DNA of 64,000 bases from Stenotrophomonas sp. 169 (GCF_014621775.1 NZ_CP061204.1:1384501-1448500); one strand, 5' to 3'; shown: positions 33,510-42,653, counted from the stretch's first letter. Notes: generated by a model not told the origin, from the sequence alone. Translations and numbers: made by a program.

Positions 33510-33953
33510 TTATTCGCGCTGCCAGGTCTGCGCGCGGCAGATGAAGGCGACACAGCCGGACACATCCAGCTTGGTGCCGCCGGTCTGCAGCTTCATCTTG
33601 GATTTGTAGGTCTTGCCGTTGGCCGGGTCCAGGATGGTGCCGCCGGACCAGCTGCCCGCGCCATCGGACTTCAGGTTCCACAGGATCGTCATGCCCTTGA
33701 CCGGCTTGTCCTTGTTGGCACCGCTGCAGTCGCTGCAGACCGGGTTGGGGCCCTTGTCGGACTGCAGGATGTCCACCACCTTGCCGCTCAGCGTGCCATT
33801 GCTGGCCTGGGCGATTTCCACGATCGACTTCACCTTGCCGGTCTTGTCGTCGATGGTTTTCCAGCGGCCCACCGCAGAGTCGGCGGCATTCGCCGACAGC
33901 GCGGCCGCGCACAGCGGCAGCGCCAGCAGCAGGGTCTTGAAGGTCTTGCGCAT
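33510..33953 (-). CDS. DUF2147 secreted protein
   Basis: At 147 aa, this protein has a signal peptide (MRKTFKTLLLALPLCAAALSANA). The DUF2147 core begins VGRWKTIDDKTGKVKSIVEI and goes on with GKVVDIL, PVCSDCSG, KGMTILWNLK and GTILDPANGKTYKSKMK. It is exported, probably to the periplasm. DUF2147 proteins are a small beta-barrel family of unknown function, found widely in Gram-negative bacteria. The start is fixed by the signal peptide; the 35 extra codons upstream do not look like a leader. Confidence 0.85.
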   Translation of the reverse strand: MRKTFKTLLLALPLCAAALSANAADSAVGRWKTIDDKTGKVKSIVEIAQASNGTLSGKVVDILQSDKGPNPVCSDCSGANKDKPVKGMTILWNLKSDGAGSWSGGTILDPANGKTYKSKMKLQTGGTKLDVSGCVAFICRAQTWQRE

Positions 33954-34067
33954 GGTCCCCTCCCAGGGCATTGATTCGAGATCGGCATGGGTGCCGACGT
34001 GTGCTGACTGTATACCCATCCGGGTGGGTATGGTGCAAGGCTTTCCCTCATCGACCACGCGCCCGCC

Positions 34068-34460
34068 TCAGCCTTCGTAGAGTTCCAGCGGAAGTTCATC
34101 CGGGTCGGCGAAGAACGTGAAGCGCCTGCCGGTGTACTCGTCCACGCGGATCGGCTCGCAGGCCACGCCGTGGTGGGCCAGCTGGGCAATGAACGGCTCC
34201 AGTGCGTCCACTCGGAAGGCCAGATGGCGCAGTCCCTGGGCTTCCGGGCGACTGGGGCGGGGCGGCGGCGTGGGGAAGGAGAACAGTTCCAGCTGGCCGC
34301 CGTCGGGCAGTGCCAGGTCCAGCTTCCAGGAGTCGCGTGCGGCACGGTGATGTTCGCCGAGGACGGTCAGTCCGAGCACGTCGACATAGAACGCTCGTGA
34401 GCGGGCGTAGTCGCTGCAGATGAGGGCGACATGGTGAATGCCTTGCAGACCGTGGGCCAT
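34068..34460 (-). CDS. yaeR: YaeR-like VOC family protein
   Basis: At 130 aa it shares the main blocks of E. coli YaeR: GIHHVALICSDYARSRAFY, ARDSWKLDLALPDG, LELFSFPTPPPRPSRPEA, GLRHLAFRVD, EYTGRRFTFFADP and LPLELYEG. VOC proteins bind a metal and include glyoxalase I and dioxygenases. YaeR has no firmly known reaction. The likely metal ligands are His10 (IHHV), Glu58 (LELF), the His in GLRHLAF and the Glu in LELYEG. The start MAHGLQGIHHVA follows the family. It is divergent from the orphan gene at 34608. Confidence 0.87.
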   Translation of the reverse strand: MAHGLQGIHHVALICSDYARSRAFYVDVLGLTVLGEHHRAARDSWKLDLALPDGGQLELFSFPTPPPRPSRPEAQGLRHLAFRVDALEPFIAQLAHHGVACEPIRVDEYTGRRFTFFADPDELPLELYEG

Positions 34461-34607
34461 GGGCGTGCACTGAGTAAGGGCATGCCATGTTCGCAGAACA
34501 GGGCGCAGCGCGGGGCGATTGGCCAGTGTGCAAGGACGAAATGCGAAAGTACGCGCAGCGCGGCGCGGGCAGTCTGAGGCTTCCTCAATCCGCAAACGAG
34601 TACCCCC

Positions 34608-36098
34608 GTGACAGCCACCGCGACACCCAACGCCGAACCGTTGTTCAGGCACACCGCCGCGTTCCTTGCCGGGCAACTGACGATCAAGCCCACTGCGCCT
34701 CCGCCGCCGCCGCGTGCGCTGATATCAGTTGCCAACCAGCCCTCGCCTGGCAGGGTGACGAGCCTTTCAGCCGCGCCCCCCAGTGGCGGGGTGGTACCCC
34801 GCCCACCCCCGCGTGGCGGGTCTGATGCACCGCTCGTTACCGACTGCGGCGAATGGAGGTGCTTCGTGGACCATCTGCAGCGGGGAGGCAATGTTCCCGG
34901 TGCCAGCTGCAATGATCCCGAGGACGGTGTGGTCTCACCGGCCCATGTCAGTGTCAGGCAGATGCTCGCGTTCCTTCGCACCCCGACGCCCGTTGATCCG
35001 GCCTGCAGTGCGAAGCCTGCGTCACTGCCCATGGCAGCACGCGTTGCACCGCCCAGTGATGGCGGCGGGACTGACGAGCCGATATCAGCACGCCCCGTCG
35101 GTGCTCCGCCGGAGCCGGCCACCCTGCTGCGGCGGGTATCCCAGCCGGAAATGCAGGACATCGCGCTCGACGTTGAAGAAAGCGCGCTGGACGAGGAGCT
35201 CGAACAGTGGGCCGAGATCTACCAGACCAACGATCAACCATCGGCCGCGCCGCATGAGGATGAGCACGACGAGCCACACCAGTGCTTTGGCACGATGCCG
35301 CGGTTCGAGTTGGCGAAGTACCGGACTGACCGCGTCAAGCAGGCCAACGAGGCGCTCCAGGACGAGGGGAGTGAAACGGCACAGGATGTGGCTGAGCGCA
35401 CACGCCGTCTGGGGTTTCACGAGCATGAAGTCACGCGCGTCTATACGCTCGACCCGGTGTCTGACGAGCTCGTGTCCAGCAGCGACCAGGTGTACCTGAC
35501 CAAGGTGTTCGACGGGAAGTCCAAGCCGAAGCGACTGCCCGTGGCGCTCGCGCCCGAGCAGGTCATGCAGCACCGGGCAGCAGGTCAGCGGGGTGCGTCA
35601 CGCCGCACTGTGAACGTGTCCTCCATGGAGGATGCGCCCCGTAGTGTGCTGAAGCGCGCGGAAGCTGATGCAGGGTTCGTGATGCCCTCGACTGACGCTT
35701 ACCAGGCGCCGCCGCACGCGGACGTTGCCGAAGGCAGCACGCTCTGGACCGACCTTGGTAGGGATGACGAGTGGCCCGACCTGCACACTCGGTCAGACGA
35801 AACGTATGTCTCGCCGATGCAGGGCCTGCAAATCCTGGATCACAGCGACCCCGCCGCCCGCGCCCTTCGCTGCGAGCAGGAATTGGATCACGTGATGGAG
35901 AAGGTGGAGCAACTTGAGGACGAGATGAAGGCGCAGCTCCTCCTCAACCTTGGCGGGGAGGAAGGCACCGCACGCACCCTTCGCCGCAAGCAGGAACTGG
36001 AGCACCTGCTGCAGAAGGTGCAGCACCTGGAGGACGAGTGGAATGCGTGCGTCTTGCCCGACCAGGCCGAGGAGGACGACGTCGGCGTCTACTTCTGA
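34608..36098 (+). CDS. Orphan acidic coiled-coil protein (496 aa), possible secreted effector
   Basis: I do not recognise this 496-aa protein. The first 150 residues are Pro/Gly/Ser-rich and disordered (APPPPPRAL, PPSGGVVPRPPPRGG). The middle is acidic (DEELEQWAEIYQTND, PHEDEHDEP). The end has two tandem copies of a 33-residue coiled coil: ARALRCEQELDHVMEKVEQL and ARTLRRKQELEHLLQKVQHL, each followed by EDE-rich residues. The predicted start is GTG with a weak ribosome site. It has no signal peptide or membrane segment, so it would be cytoplasmic or secreted by a non-Sec system. The N-terminal disorder and modular layout recall secreted effectors, but this is a guess. Codon use is similar to its neighbours. 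Confidence 0.75.
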   Translation: MTATATPNAEPLFRHTAAFLAGQLTIKPTAPPPPPRALISVANQPSPGRVTSLSAAPPSGGVVPRPPPRGGSDAPLVTDCGEWRCFVDHLQRGGNVPGASCNDPEDGVVSPAHVSVRQMLAFLRTPTPVDPACSAKPASLPMAARVAPPSDGGGTDEPISARPVGAPPEPATLLRRVSQPEMQDIALDVEESALDEELEQWAEIYQTNDQPSAAPHEDEHDEPHQCFGTMPRFELAKYRTDRVKQANEALQDEGSETAQDVAERTRRLGFHEHEVTRVYTLDPVSDELVSSSDQVYLTKVFDGKSKPKRLPVALAPEQVMQHRAAGQRGASRRTVNVSSMEDAPRSVLKRAEADAGFVMPSTDAYQAPPHADVAEGSTLWTDLGRDDEWPDLHTRSDETYVSPMQGLQILDHSDPAARALRCEQELDHVMEKVEQLEDEMKAQLLLNLGGEEGTARTLRRKQELEHLLQKVQHLEDEWNACVLPDQAEEDDVGVYF

Positions 36099-36110
36099 GC
36101 CAAGCAGCGG

Positions 36111-36143
36111 TCAGGTCCCTTCCCCGGCAGGGAAGGGACCTGA
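36111..36143. terminator. Strong hairpin between convergent genes
   Basis: The perfect 14-bp stem TCAGGTCCCTTCCC / GGGAAGGGACCTGA has a CGGCA loop. No T run follows on either strand, so it is a likely factor-aided or bidirectional terminator, or an mRNA 3'-end stabiliser. It lies in the 50 bp between the orphan gene and the DUF885 gene. Confidence 0.6.
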
Positions 36144-36148
36144 TCCGT

Positions 36149-38044
36149 TCACCGCGCGGGCTGTCCCATCCAGCGGATCATCCGCTGTTCCAGGATGTCC
36201 AGCGGCATCGAACCGTCTTTGAGCAGTTCGGCATGGAACGCGCGAAGATCGAAGGCCGCTCCCTGCGCTTGCCGCGCACGATCGCGCAGTTCGACGATCT
36301 TCGCCTCACCCAGTACGTTCGACAAGGCCTGGCCCGGCTGCGCCATCATCCGCTCGACCTCGGCATTGGCGTCTTCGGTGGTCATCGCCGTGTTTTTTTC
36401 CAGATACTCCACGGCCTGCCTCTTGCTCCAGCCCTGCGCGTGGATGCCGGTATCGGCGACGACGCGCGCCGCGCGCGTCAGTGCCGCGTGCAGGTAGCCG
36501 ATGTGGTCGTACGGATCGGTGTACAAGCCCAAGGGCTCGCCCAGCGACTCGGCATACAGCCCCCAGCCTTCAATGAAGGCCAGATCACCACCGAGGCGGC
36601 GAAACCGTGGCAGTTTTTCGATTTCCTGCTGCAGCCCCAGCTGCACGTGATGGCCGGGGACTGCCTCGTGCAGGTACAGCATCGGCACACTCCAGCGGCG
36701 TCGCGTGGGCAGGCTGCTGGTGTTCACGTACAACACGGCAGGACGCGCGCCGGGCACACCCTGCTGGTAAAACGCGGCCGCTGCCGTGGCGGCACGTTCC
36801 TGCTCCACCGGCTGGATCTCCAGCGTCGCCTTGGGCAGGGTCTGCAGCACCGTAGGCAGTTTGCCGCTGACCTGCTGCTGCACCTGGCGATAGCGGCCCA
36901 GCAACGCATTGGCGTCGTTGTACTGGAACTGCTTGTCGCTGCGCATGCTGCGCAGCAGTTTGGCCTCGTTGCCACGCAGTTTGTTGTCTTTCATCACCGT
37001 GGCGATCTGCGCATGCAGGGCCTGCACCCGCTGCTCGCCCCAGGCATGCAGCTGCGCCGGATCCTGTGCCGTGGCGGTTGCTTGGCGCAGCGTGCCGGCA
37101 TACCACGCCGCACCGTTGGGCAGTGCGCCGATACCGGCGCTGGCGCGGCAGGCGGGCAGGTATTCGGTGGCGATGAAACCGCGCAGCGCGCGATACGCCG
37201 GCATGATCCGGTACTCGATCATGCGCTTGTACTCCGCGCTGATACGGGCTTTTTCGTCGGCCGGAATGCTGTCGGGCATGGTCCGCACCGGCGTCCAGAA
37301 GATGCTCTCTTCGGCCGTGGGCTTGATCACTGCATCGAGCTGGGGCAGGACTTTTTCCATCAACTCGCGCGGCTGCACCACGCCGGCGGCCATGCCTTGG
37401 CGCATGTTGGCGATGGCCTGGTCGAACAGCTCGGGAATGCCGAGCGAGCGCTTGGACCAGTCATCGTAGTCTTTGACCGTGTTGAACGGCTGCGCGCCGG
37501 CACCGGCGCCCAGGATCGCCATGATGCTGCCGAGGTTGTAGTACTGGCTGATCGGCAGCATCCACGACGGGTACTGTTCGGCGGCCAGTGAGGCGCGTGC
37601 GTCGCGCACGAAGATGTCGTAGCTGAGCAGGTCCTGGCCCTGCAGGCCGGCGCTGCCGATCTTCTCCACCTTGCCCAACCATTGGGTGGTGAAGTCATGC
37701 GACTGCTGGCGCCAGGTGGCTGACAGGATGTTGGGCAGCTCGGCGTTGTAGCGCGTTTCGCCCTGGAAGGTCGCCTGCAGCGGATTGAACCGCATCGACG
37801 CATCCCAGTATTCCTCGTACAACCGCTCCAGCTGGGCAGCCTTGGTGGCTTGCGCGGCGGGTTGCCGGGCGGCAGCGGCAGCGGCGGGACGCGCACGCGG
37901 CTTTGCCTTGGGTTTTGCGGCCTGACGCGTCTGCGCGGCAGCGGGGCGGGTGGCTTTCTTCTTCGCGGCATCGGCCGGCGGCGCAGCGCTGAACAATATC
38001 AGCGAGGCAAGAGCGACCGCCAAGGCGCGGGCAAGCTGGGGCAT
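36149..38044 (-). CDS. DUF885 secreted metallopeptidase-like protein
   Basis: A 631-aa exported protein. It has a signal peptide (LARALAVALASLILFSAAPPADA), a Lys/Ala/Pro-rich linker to about residue 65 and a long alpha-helical DUF885 domain. The zinc-binding motif LHEAVPGHHVQ lies near residue 461, with FIEGWGLYAES after it, matching HExxGHH and the downstream Glu of the family. DUF885 proteins are probably periplasmic peptidases; no substrate is known. It is transcribed alone on the minus strand after the hairpin at 36111. Confidence 0.85.
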   Translation of the reverse strand: MPQLARALAVALASLILFSAAPPADAAKKKATRPAAAQTRQAAKPKAKPRARPAAAAAARQPAAQATKAAQLERLYEEYWDASMRFNPLQATFQGETRYNAELPNILSATWRQQSHDFTTQWLGKVEKIGSAGLQGQDLLSYDIFVRDARASLAAEQYPSWMLPISQYYNLGSIMAILGAGAGAQPFNTVKDYDDWSKRSLGIPELFDQAIANMRQGMAAGVVQPRELMEKVLPQLDAVIKPTAEESIFWTPVRTMPDSIPADEKARISAEYKRMIEYRIMPAYRALRGFIATEYLPACRASAGIGALPNGAAWYAGTLRQATATAQDPAQLHAWGEQRVQALHAQIATVMKDNKLRGNEAKLLRSMRSDKQFQYNDANALLGRYRQVQQQVSGKLPTVLQTLPKATLEIQPVEQERAATAAAAFYQQGVPGARPAVLYVNTSSLPTRRRWSVPMLYLHEAVPGHHVQLGLQQEIEKLPRFRRLGGDLAFIEGWGLYAESLGEPLGLYTDPYDHIGYLHAALTRAARVVADTGIHAQGWSKRQAVEYLEKNTAMTTEDANAEVERMMAQPGQALSNVLGEAKIVELRDRARQAQGAAFDLRAFHAELLKDGSMPLDILEQRMIRWMGQPAR

Positions 38045-38181
38045 CGGGTCTTTCCGTGGAACACAGATCGTGGAGCTTGCACGATCTGTGCGGATACGGC
38101 CAGCGCTGCCGCCGTAGTCAGCGTGCGACGCGTTGGCCGACAGTCAGCTGGGCGATGACGCACGCCCATGTCGCAAGGCGC

Positions 38182-38865
38182 TTACGCGTTGCGTTCGCCC
38201 GCGCGGGTGAATGGCACGGTTTCCGGGGCTACCGCGCCGCCGGAAATGATGAAGCTCATGGCCTGGTCCACGGTCCAGTCGGTCGGCGTGAGCAGTTCCA
38301 CCGGCACGATTTCCAGGTAGCCAGAGGTGGGATTCGGCGTGGTTGGCACATACACGGCGGCCAGTTCGCGGCCCGTGCCCTGTTCGCGGATGACCCGCGT
38401 CACCAGCCCCACTGCCTTCATGTCACGGTGCGGGAAGTCGATCAGCACCACGCGCTGGGTGGTGCCCGGCTCGGTCTGCAGCATGTCAAGCAGCTTCTTG
38501 GCACTTTCATAGATGATGCTGGCCAGGGGAATGCGCTTGATCACCGCGCCGACCCAGCGCAGCAGGCGCTGTCCTACCACGCGGCGGCTCAGCACACCTA
38601 CCGCCAGGATCACCAGCAGCGTGGCGACCAGGGCGACCACGTTCTGGATCCACTCGGCGTGCACCCAGCCCAGTGAATTGGGAAACCAGGTCGCGATGCG
38701 CTCGGACATCGGCACCACCAAGGGGCTGGAAATCCCCGACAGCAGCACGAAGACGAACTTCACCACGACCCACGTGAGCCAGATCGGCAGCAGGGTCAAC
38801 AGGCCGGTCAGGAACAGGCGCTGCAGGGAAGGACGGGGGACAAGTTCGGGGGCAGGGAGTGACAT
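38182..38865 (-). CDS. DUF502 membrane protein
   Basis: At 227 aa, this protein has two hydrophobic helices at about residues 16-44 (FLTGLLTLLPIWLTWVVVKF) and 74-98 (IQNVVALVATLLVILAVGVL). A soluble C-terminal domain follows with IIYESAKKLLDML, VVLIDFPHRDMKAVG, VYVPTTPNPTSGYL and ELLTPTDWTVDQAM, the typical DUF502 motifs. This family is found in bacteria, chloroplasts and plants (LCV-like) but has no known activity. The start MSLPAPELVPRPS is the first ATG. It is isolated from its neighbours by about 140 bp on each side. Confidence 0.87.
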   Translation of the reverse strand: MSLPAPELVPRPSLQRLFLTGLLTLLPIWLTWVVVKFVFVLLSGISSPLVVPMSERIATWFPNSLGWVHAEWIQNVVALVATLLVILAVGVLSRRVVGQRLLRWVGAVIKRIPLASIIYESAKKLLDMLQTEPGTTQRVVLIDFPHRDMKAVGLVTRVIREQGTGRELAAVYVPTTPNPTSGYLEIVPVELLTPTDWTVDQAMSFIISGGAVAPETVPFTRAGERNA

Positions 38866-39009
38866 CCGCGCATTGTAGCGGTCGCTGGAGCCCGCTTACG
38901 GGGTCCATGTGGAACGACGCACGGCTGCTCAGGGGCCGTTGTGCCAACGGTGATTCAGACGGCGCTGCGTCGACTTCGCAGCACCCCGCAGTGTGCGTCA
39001 GATACCGGC

Positions 39010-39687
39010 CTAGCCGCTGGCCAGCACCACGGTCCATTCGCCGATCAGCGGAGCCGGCGCACCGGCCACGGCGTGACGCGGGTCCAAGGTGACCGTATCC
39101 CGTTCTGCAGGTGTCAGCGCCTGATAGAGCCGATCCGTATCGTTGTGTGGCTCGCCAGCGAAGTAGATCTGGGTCACCAGCCGATCGTGCTGGCCGCGTA
39201 TGTCGAAGTGGATATGCCGCGTGCGCAGCCAGGGAGAGTCGGGGTCGGGGACGGGATAAGCGCCCGGTATCACCGTCAGGAAGCGGAAGCAGCCCTCCGT
39301 ATCGGTGCGTTGCCGCGCGAAGCCCTGGAATGCGGGATCCAGCGGGGCCGTGACGTTCGTATCGCTGGCATGGGCATAGCGACCGTGCGTGTTGGCCTGC
39401 CACATTTCAATGTGGGCGCCGGCCACGGGGTGCCCCAGGGTGTCGAGAACCCTGCCGCGCAGGTCCAGCACGCGCCCCTGTGCAATGCCGGGCTGGCCGG
39501 CCACGCGGGTGAGGTCGGCATCCTCGTCCAGCGGGCGCACGATGGGGTAGAACGGCCCCATGATGTCGGCCGCCGTGGGACGGCGTTGCTGCTGGGCACG
39601 TGCGGAAGCGGAAGCGGTCAGCAGTGCAGCCGCCGCACAGGCTGCCGCTTTCAGCGCACCGCGCCGGGTTGTCATCGAGTCGGACAT
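39010..39687 (-). CDS. Intradiol ring-cleavage dioxygenase family protein, Tat-exported
   Basis: The 225-aa protein has a twin-arginine-like leader (TTRRGALKAAACAAAALL). A dioxygenase domain follows with the four iron ligands of the family: Tyr104 (HGRYAH), Tyr144 (PGAYPVPD), His158 and His160 (RTRHIHFDI). It would be exported folded and use non-haem iron(III) to open a catechol-type ring. The gene is not in a catabolic operon (no beta-ketoadipate genes are near), so the physiological substrate is unclear. Secreted relatives are known that act on aromatic compounds outside the cytoplasm. The start follows the Tat signal. Confidence 0.85.
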   Translation of the reverse strand: MSDSMTTRRGALKAAACAAAALLTASASARAQQQRRPTAADIMGPFYPIVRPLDEDADLTRVAGQPGIAQGRVLDLRGRVLDTLGHPVAGAHIEMWQANTHGRYAHASDTNVTAPLDPAFQGFARQRTDTEGCFRFLTVIPGAYPVPDPDSPWLRTRHIHFDIRGQHDRLVTQIYFAGEPHNDTDRLYQALTPAERDTVTLDPRHAVAGAPAPLIGEWTVVLASG

Positions 39688-39818
39688 GCGGGATCTCCTT
39701 GATGTGTCGCCGGCCGCACCGAAAAGTGCGACTCGTGGACATCATCAACAGCAAGGAAATGCGCGGGTGTGCGTTGCTTCCCGGTATGCAAAAAGACAAT
39801 CCGTGTCGGAAATTCGAC

Positions 39819-40280
39819 TCAGCCAGCCTGCCTTGCCTGCGGCTTGAGCCGGATGTAGACCTGCTTGCGCACGCGTGCGACCACGTCGCCGCTGGCGTCG
39901 ATCACATCGTTGCTGTACCAGCGCAGCTGCTTGCTGCCATCGGCGGCGGCCTCGCGGATCTCGGCAAGCATGGCCTCGTCGATATGGAACGTTGCGCTGA
40001 CCGTGCCGCGGCCGGGTTTGAGGAACTCGATTGCGCCTGCGCGGTCCCATACGTAGTAGTCGCGACCCAGGTTGTTCATCAGCCCCAGCATCCAGAACGG
40101 ATCGGTCATCGCGAACAGGCTGCCGCCAAAGTGGGTGCCGACATAATTGCGGTTCCACGGGCGCATGCGCAGGTCGACGGTGATGTCGCGGTAATCGGCC
40201 GCAATGTGACGCACATGGATGCCGGCGAACAGGAAGGGGGGCCACAGGTTGATGCCGTGGCGGAACAGGCTGGCTTTCAT
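39819..40280 (-). CDS. DUF4442/PaaI-like thioesterase-fold protein
   Basis: A 153-aa hot-dog-fold protein, with GINLWPPFLFAGIHVRH, RPWNRNYVGTHFGGSLFAMTD and VARVRKQVYIRLKP, fits the DUF4442/YiiD-C thioesterase-like family. These proteins are thought to hydrolyse acyl thioesters, but the substrate of this one is not clear from sequence. The start MKASLFRHGINLW is the family's usual N-terminus; an upstream extension of 25 residues is rejected. It sits 131 bp downstream of the dioxygenase start, on the same strand. Confidence 0.8.
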   Translation of the reverse strand: MKASLFRHGINLWPPFLFAGIHVRHIAADYRDITVDLRMRPWNRNYVGTHFGGSLFAMTDPFWMLGLMNNLGRDYYVWDRAGAIEFLKPGRGTVSATFHIDEAMLAEIREAAADGSKQLRWYSNDVIDASGDVVARVRKQVYIRLKPQARQAG

Positions 40281-40351
40281 CGAGACGCATACCGGGGCGG
40301 GAGGCGTCCAGTCTAACCATGCGCATGCGTATGGAAAAGGCCTGTCTGCCA

Positions 40352-40813
40352 TCACGGCTGCGGCGGCTGCGGCGGGTGCGGCAGTCGCCAGACGTACGTT
40401 CCGTTCTGCTGGGGGATTGCCTCCCCTTTGTCGGTGATCGCGTCCTGTATGAAGAAGCCCGCCGTGCCGCTGTCCTGGATGAAGGTGAGTTGATGGAACG
40501 CGGTGCGGTTTCCCCAGTCCGGAGAGGGCAATGAGATGTAGCGGACGGTGAACGTCTGGTCGTCGAACGCCCCCTGCAGCACGTAGACGCCCCAGTGGTC
40601 TTCACCCTCGGAGGTGATGCGGTACATGCCGTTGTCGTAATGGACGAGGCGTGCGTCCGGAAACGGCTTTTCCTCGTAGAGCTTGCGGTAATGCAGTTGG
40701 TGCACCGCGATTGCATGGCCTGGTTGGAGCGGATCCGCGGTGGGCAGAGAGACTGCGGAAGGGCTGGTGGCCTGCATCAACGCAAGGGTCAACGGAAGAC
40801 TGGACAACGTCAT
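40352..40813 (-). CDS. Hypothetical secreted protein (153 aa)
   Basis: No family is recognised. The start MTLSSLPLTLALMQATSPSA is a possible signal peptide. The body is a mixed beta/turn domain (VHYDNGMYRITSEGEDHWGVY, FTVRYISLPSPDWGN, AGFFIQDAITDKGE) with no cysteines, metal motif or repeats. The C-terminus ends in a proline-rich tail (LPHPPQPPQP). Upstream sequence in the same frame is Arg/Ser-rich and non-coding in style, which fixes the start. It stands alone between a thioesterase-like gene and the CHASE2 gene. Confidence 0.65.
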   Translation of the reverse strand: MTLSSLPLTLALMQATSPSAVSLPTADPLQPGHAIAVHQLHYRKLYEEKPFPDARLVHYDNGMYRITSEGEDHWGVYVLQGAFDDQTFTVRYISLPSPDWGNRTAFHQLTFIQDSGTAGFFIQDAITDKGEAIPQQNGTYVWRLPHPPQPPQP

Positions 40814-40907
40814 GGGCAGCTCGCGGCGTCGGGTGAGCCTCGACCGTCGGCATTTTCCCGCGGAGCGACAAGAGGCAGTCGCGTCATCAGACGGCGCGTG
40901 GATGGGC

Positions 40908-42509
40908 TCAGCCGTTGCTGGAGATGGCGCTGGGAAGGCGCGGATCCGCCTTGGCCTCCTGGAGTGCGTTCTGGGCGTCGGCGAGGACAGCGGGTGCGAC
41001 CCCTTCCGCGCTGGGCACCCGGCAGTGGATGCCGATGCGGACGGTGCGCGCCGCACGGGTCGTGCCGTGCTCGGGCTGCACGCCGTGCAGATCGCCGAGA
41101 AGCGCTTCCGCGACCTGCGTGGCGCCGCTGCAGGGCGTGTCCGGCAGGATCAGGGCGAACGTGCCGGCGCCGAGGCGGGCGGCCGTGTCGCGCGGGCGCC
41201 GCGCATGGGCGCTGATGCCCCTCGCCAGGCACTTCAATTGGCGATCGTTGGTCGGGTCGTCGACGCCACCGACCTCCACCAGCATGAGCGACAGCGGGCG
41301 CTGGGCGGCATGCGCCGCTGCGCAGGCGTGTCCCAGCGCCTGGTCGAATCGCGATCTTCCGGCGAGGCCGGTCGCCGCGTCCATGCCCGAAGGGCGCCGC
41401 CCCACGATCCGCCACGCTGCCCATGCGACCCCTGCGACCGAGATGCACGCCATCGCGGTGGCCGGTGCCCACCAGGCGTGGCCTGCACGCAGCATCGCCG
41501 CTGCGATCAGCAGGGGCACCAGCGGCCCGGCTACCGCTGCCGTGCGGGCGATGGCACCGCCACTGGCCAGGGCGAGCACGCTGGCCGCCACCAACAAGGC
41601 GGTCGCGGCACCGTGCCAGCGCCTTGGCGGCACGAGCACGGTCTGCTGCTGCAGCAGCGCCGAAGCGAGATTGCCCTGGAACTCGATCTCGCTCATGGCC
41701 GGTGGCAGTGGGCTGTGCATGCCTGGCCCGGCGGCCAGGGGCGGCGTTGTCAGTCCGATCAGTATCCTGCGGCCCTGCAGACGAGAGGGCGCGATGCGGC
41801 CGCTGAGCACATCGTCATAGGAGACACGTGCCAATGTGCCGGGCGGACCCACCAGTCGGGGGCGAACCGTGGCGGCATGCCGGTCGATGACACGGGGGGC
41901 CGGAGCGACCAGCGCCACGCCAAGCGCTGGCCAGTACGGTGCGCCGACGCCCTGCTGCAGTGACACATCACGCACTACGCTGTCGCGATCGGGGTGCGCC
42001 ATGGCATGGCCCAACGCGGCGGCGCTGGCGCTGAGCACCGGAATCGGCCACTGATCTTCGTGCAGCGCGGCCGCTTGGGGCCACGTGGTGAGTACCGGCA
42101 GTACGACATGGCCATTGCGCCGGATCGCGGCGGCAAGGTCGGCATCGGCACCCGGCTGCGGATCGGGCTCCTGCAGCGGCAGGTCAAGGACGATGCGACG
42201 TGCACCCGCGTCGGTAAGCCGGTCCAGCAGCCGCGCGTGGACGGTCCGCGGCCATGGCCACGGACCGATCTTCCGCAGGCTGGCGGGATCGATCGCGATG
42301 AGCAGGACGCTCGCGTCGGCGCTGGCGTGCCAGTGGCGCGTCAGCCGGTCGTAGATCGCCGTGTCCAGTGGCTGCAACCAGGGACCGTAGCTTGCCGCCC
42401 CAGCCAGCAACCCGGCCAACACGACCAGCAGCAGGCGCAACGGCCACCGCGGCGCAGCCCGGTGGGCGACAGCTGGCGCATCAGGTGCTTGTCCATCGAC
42501 AGGTGTCAC
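40908..42509 (-). CDS. CHASE2 sensor protein with degenerate GGDEF domain
   Basis: A 533-aa membrane protein. An N-terminal helix (residues 24-44) leads to an extracytoplasmic CHASE2 domain (YDRLTRHWH, VLLIAIDPASLRKIGPWPWP, RIVLDLPLQEPDP, GRRILIGLTTPPLAAG). Two or three more membrane helices follow at about 300-375. The C-terminal domain has the fold of a GGDEF diguanylate cyclase (MDAATGLAGRSRFDQAL), but its signature is ARLGAGTFALIL, so GGDEF reads GAGTF. The cyclase is probably inactive and may bind nucleotide or a partner instead. CHASE2 senses an unknown signal outside the cytoplasm. Confidence 0.85.
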   Translation of the reverse strand: MTPVDGQAPDAPAVAHRAAPRWPLRLLLVVLAGLLAGAASYGPWLQPLDTAIYDRLTRHWHASADASVLLIAIDPASLRKIGPWPWPRTVHARLLDRLTDAGARRIVLDLPLQEPDPQPGADADLAAAIRRNGHVVLPVLTTWPQAAALHEDQWPIPVLSASAAALGHAMAHPDRDSVVRDVSLQQGVGAPYWPALGVALVAPAPRVIDRHAATVRPRLVGPPGTLARVSYDDVLSGRIAPSRLQGRRILIGLTTPPLAAGPGMHSPLPPAMSEIEFQGNLASALLQQQTVLVPPRRWHGAATALLVAASVLALASGGAIARTAAVAGPLVPLLIAAAMLRAGHAWWAPATAMACISVAGVAWAAWRIVGRRPSGMDAATGLAGRSRFDQALGHACAAAHAAQRPLSLMLVEVGGVDDPTNDRQLKCLARGISAHARRPRDTAARLGAGTFALILPDTPCSGATQVAEALLGDLHGVQPEHGTTRAARTVRIGIHCRVPSAEGVAPAVLADAQNALQEAKADPRLPSAISSNG

Positions 42510-42653
42510 GCGATCCTCCCCCCGGAAGATCGGCGGAGCCGCCGCACGACCCGATGGTCGGTGGTCGTTCCCGCCGTGATCGCTGGCGTGCAGTCACCCC
42601 AGCGTCCGCAGTATCGCGCTACGTCCTGCGTCAGATTCTTAACGCATTCAGCA

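Noticed and set aside
31833..33974. Long plus-strand open frame opposite metG
   Set aside because: MetG on the other strand has complete synthetase motifs; the antisense product has no recognisable structure.
34021..34607. Upstream N-terminal extension of YaeR on the minus strand (to 34676)
   Set aside because: The family starts at MAHGLQGIHH-type sequence, and the extension has low-complexity Arg/Cys-rich residues.
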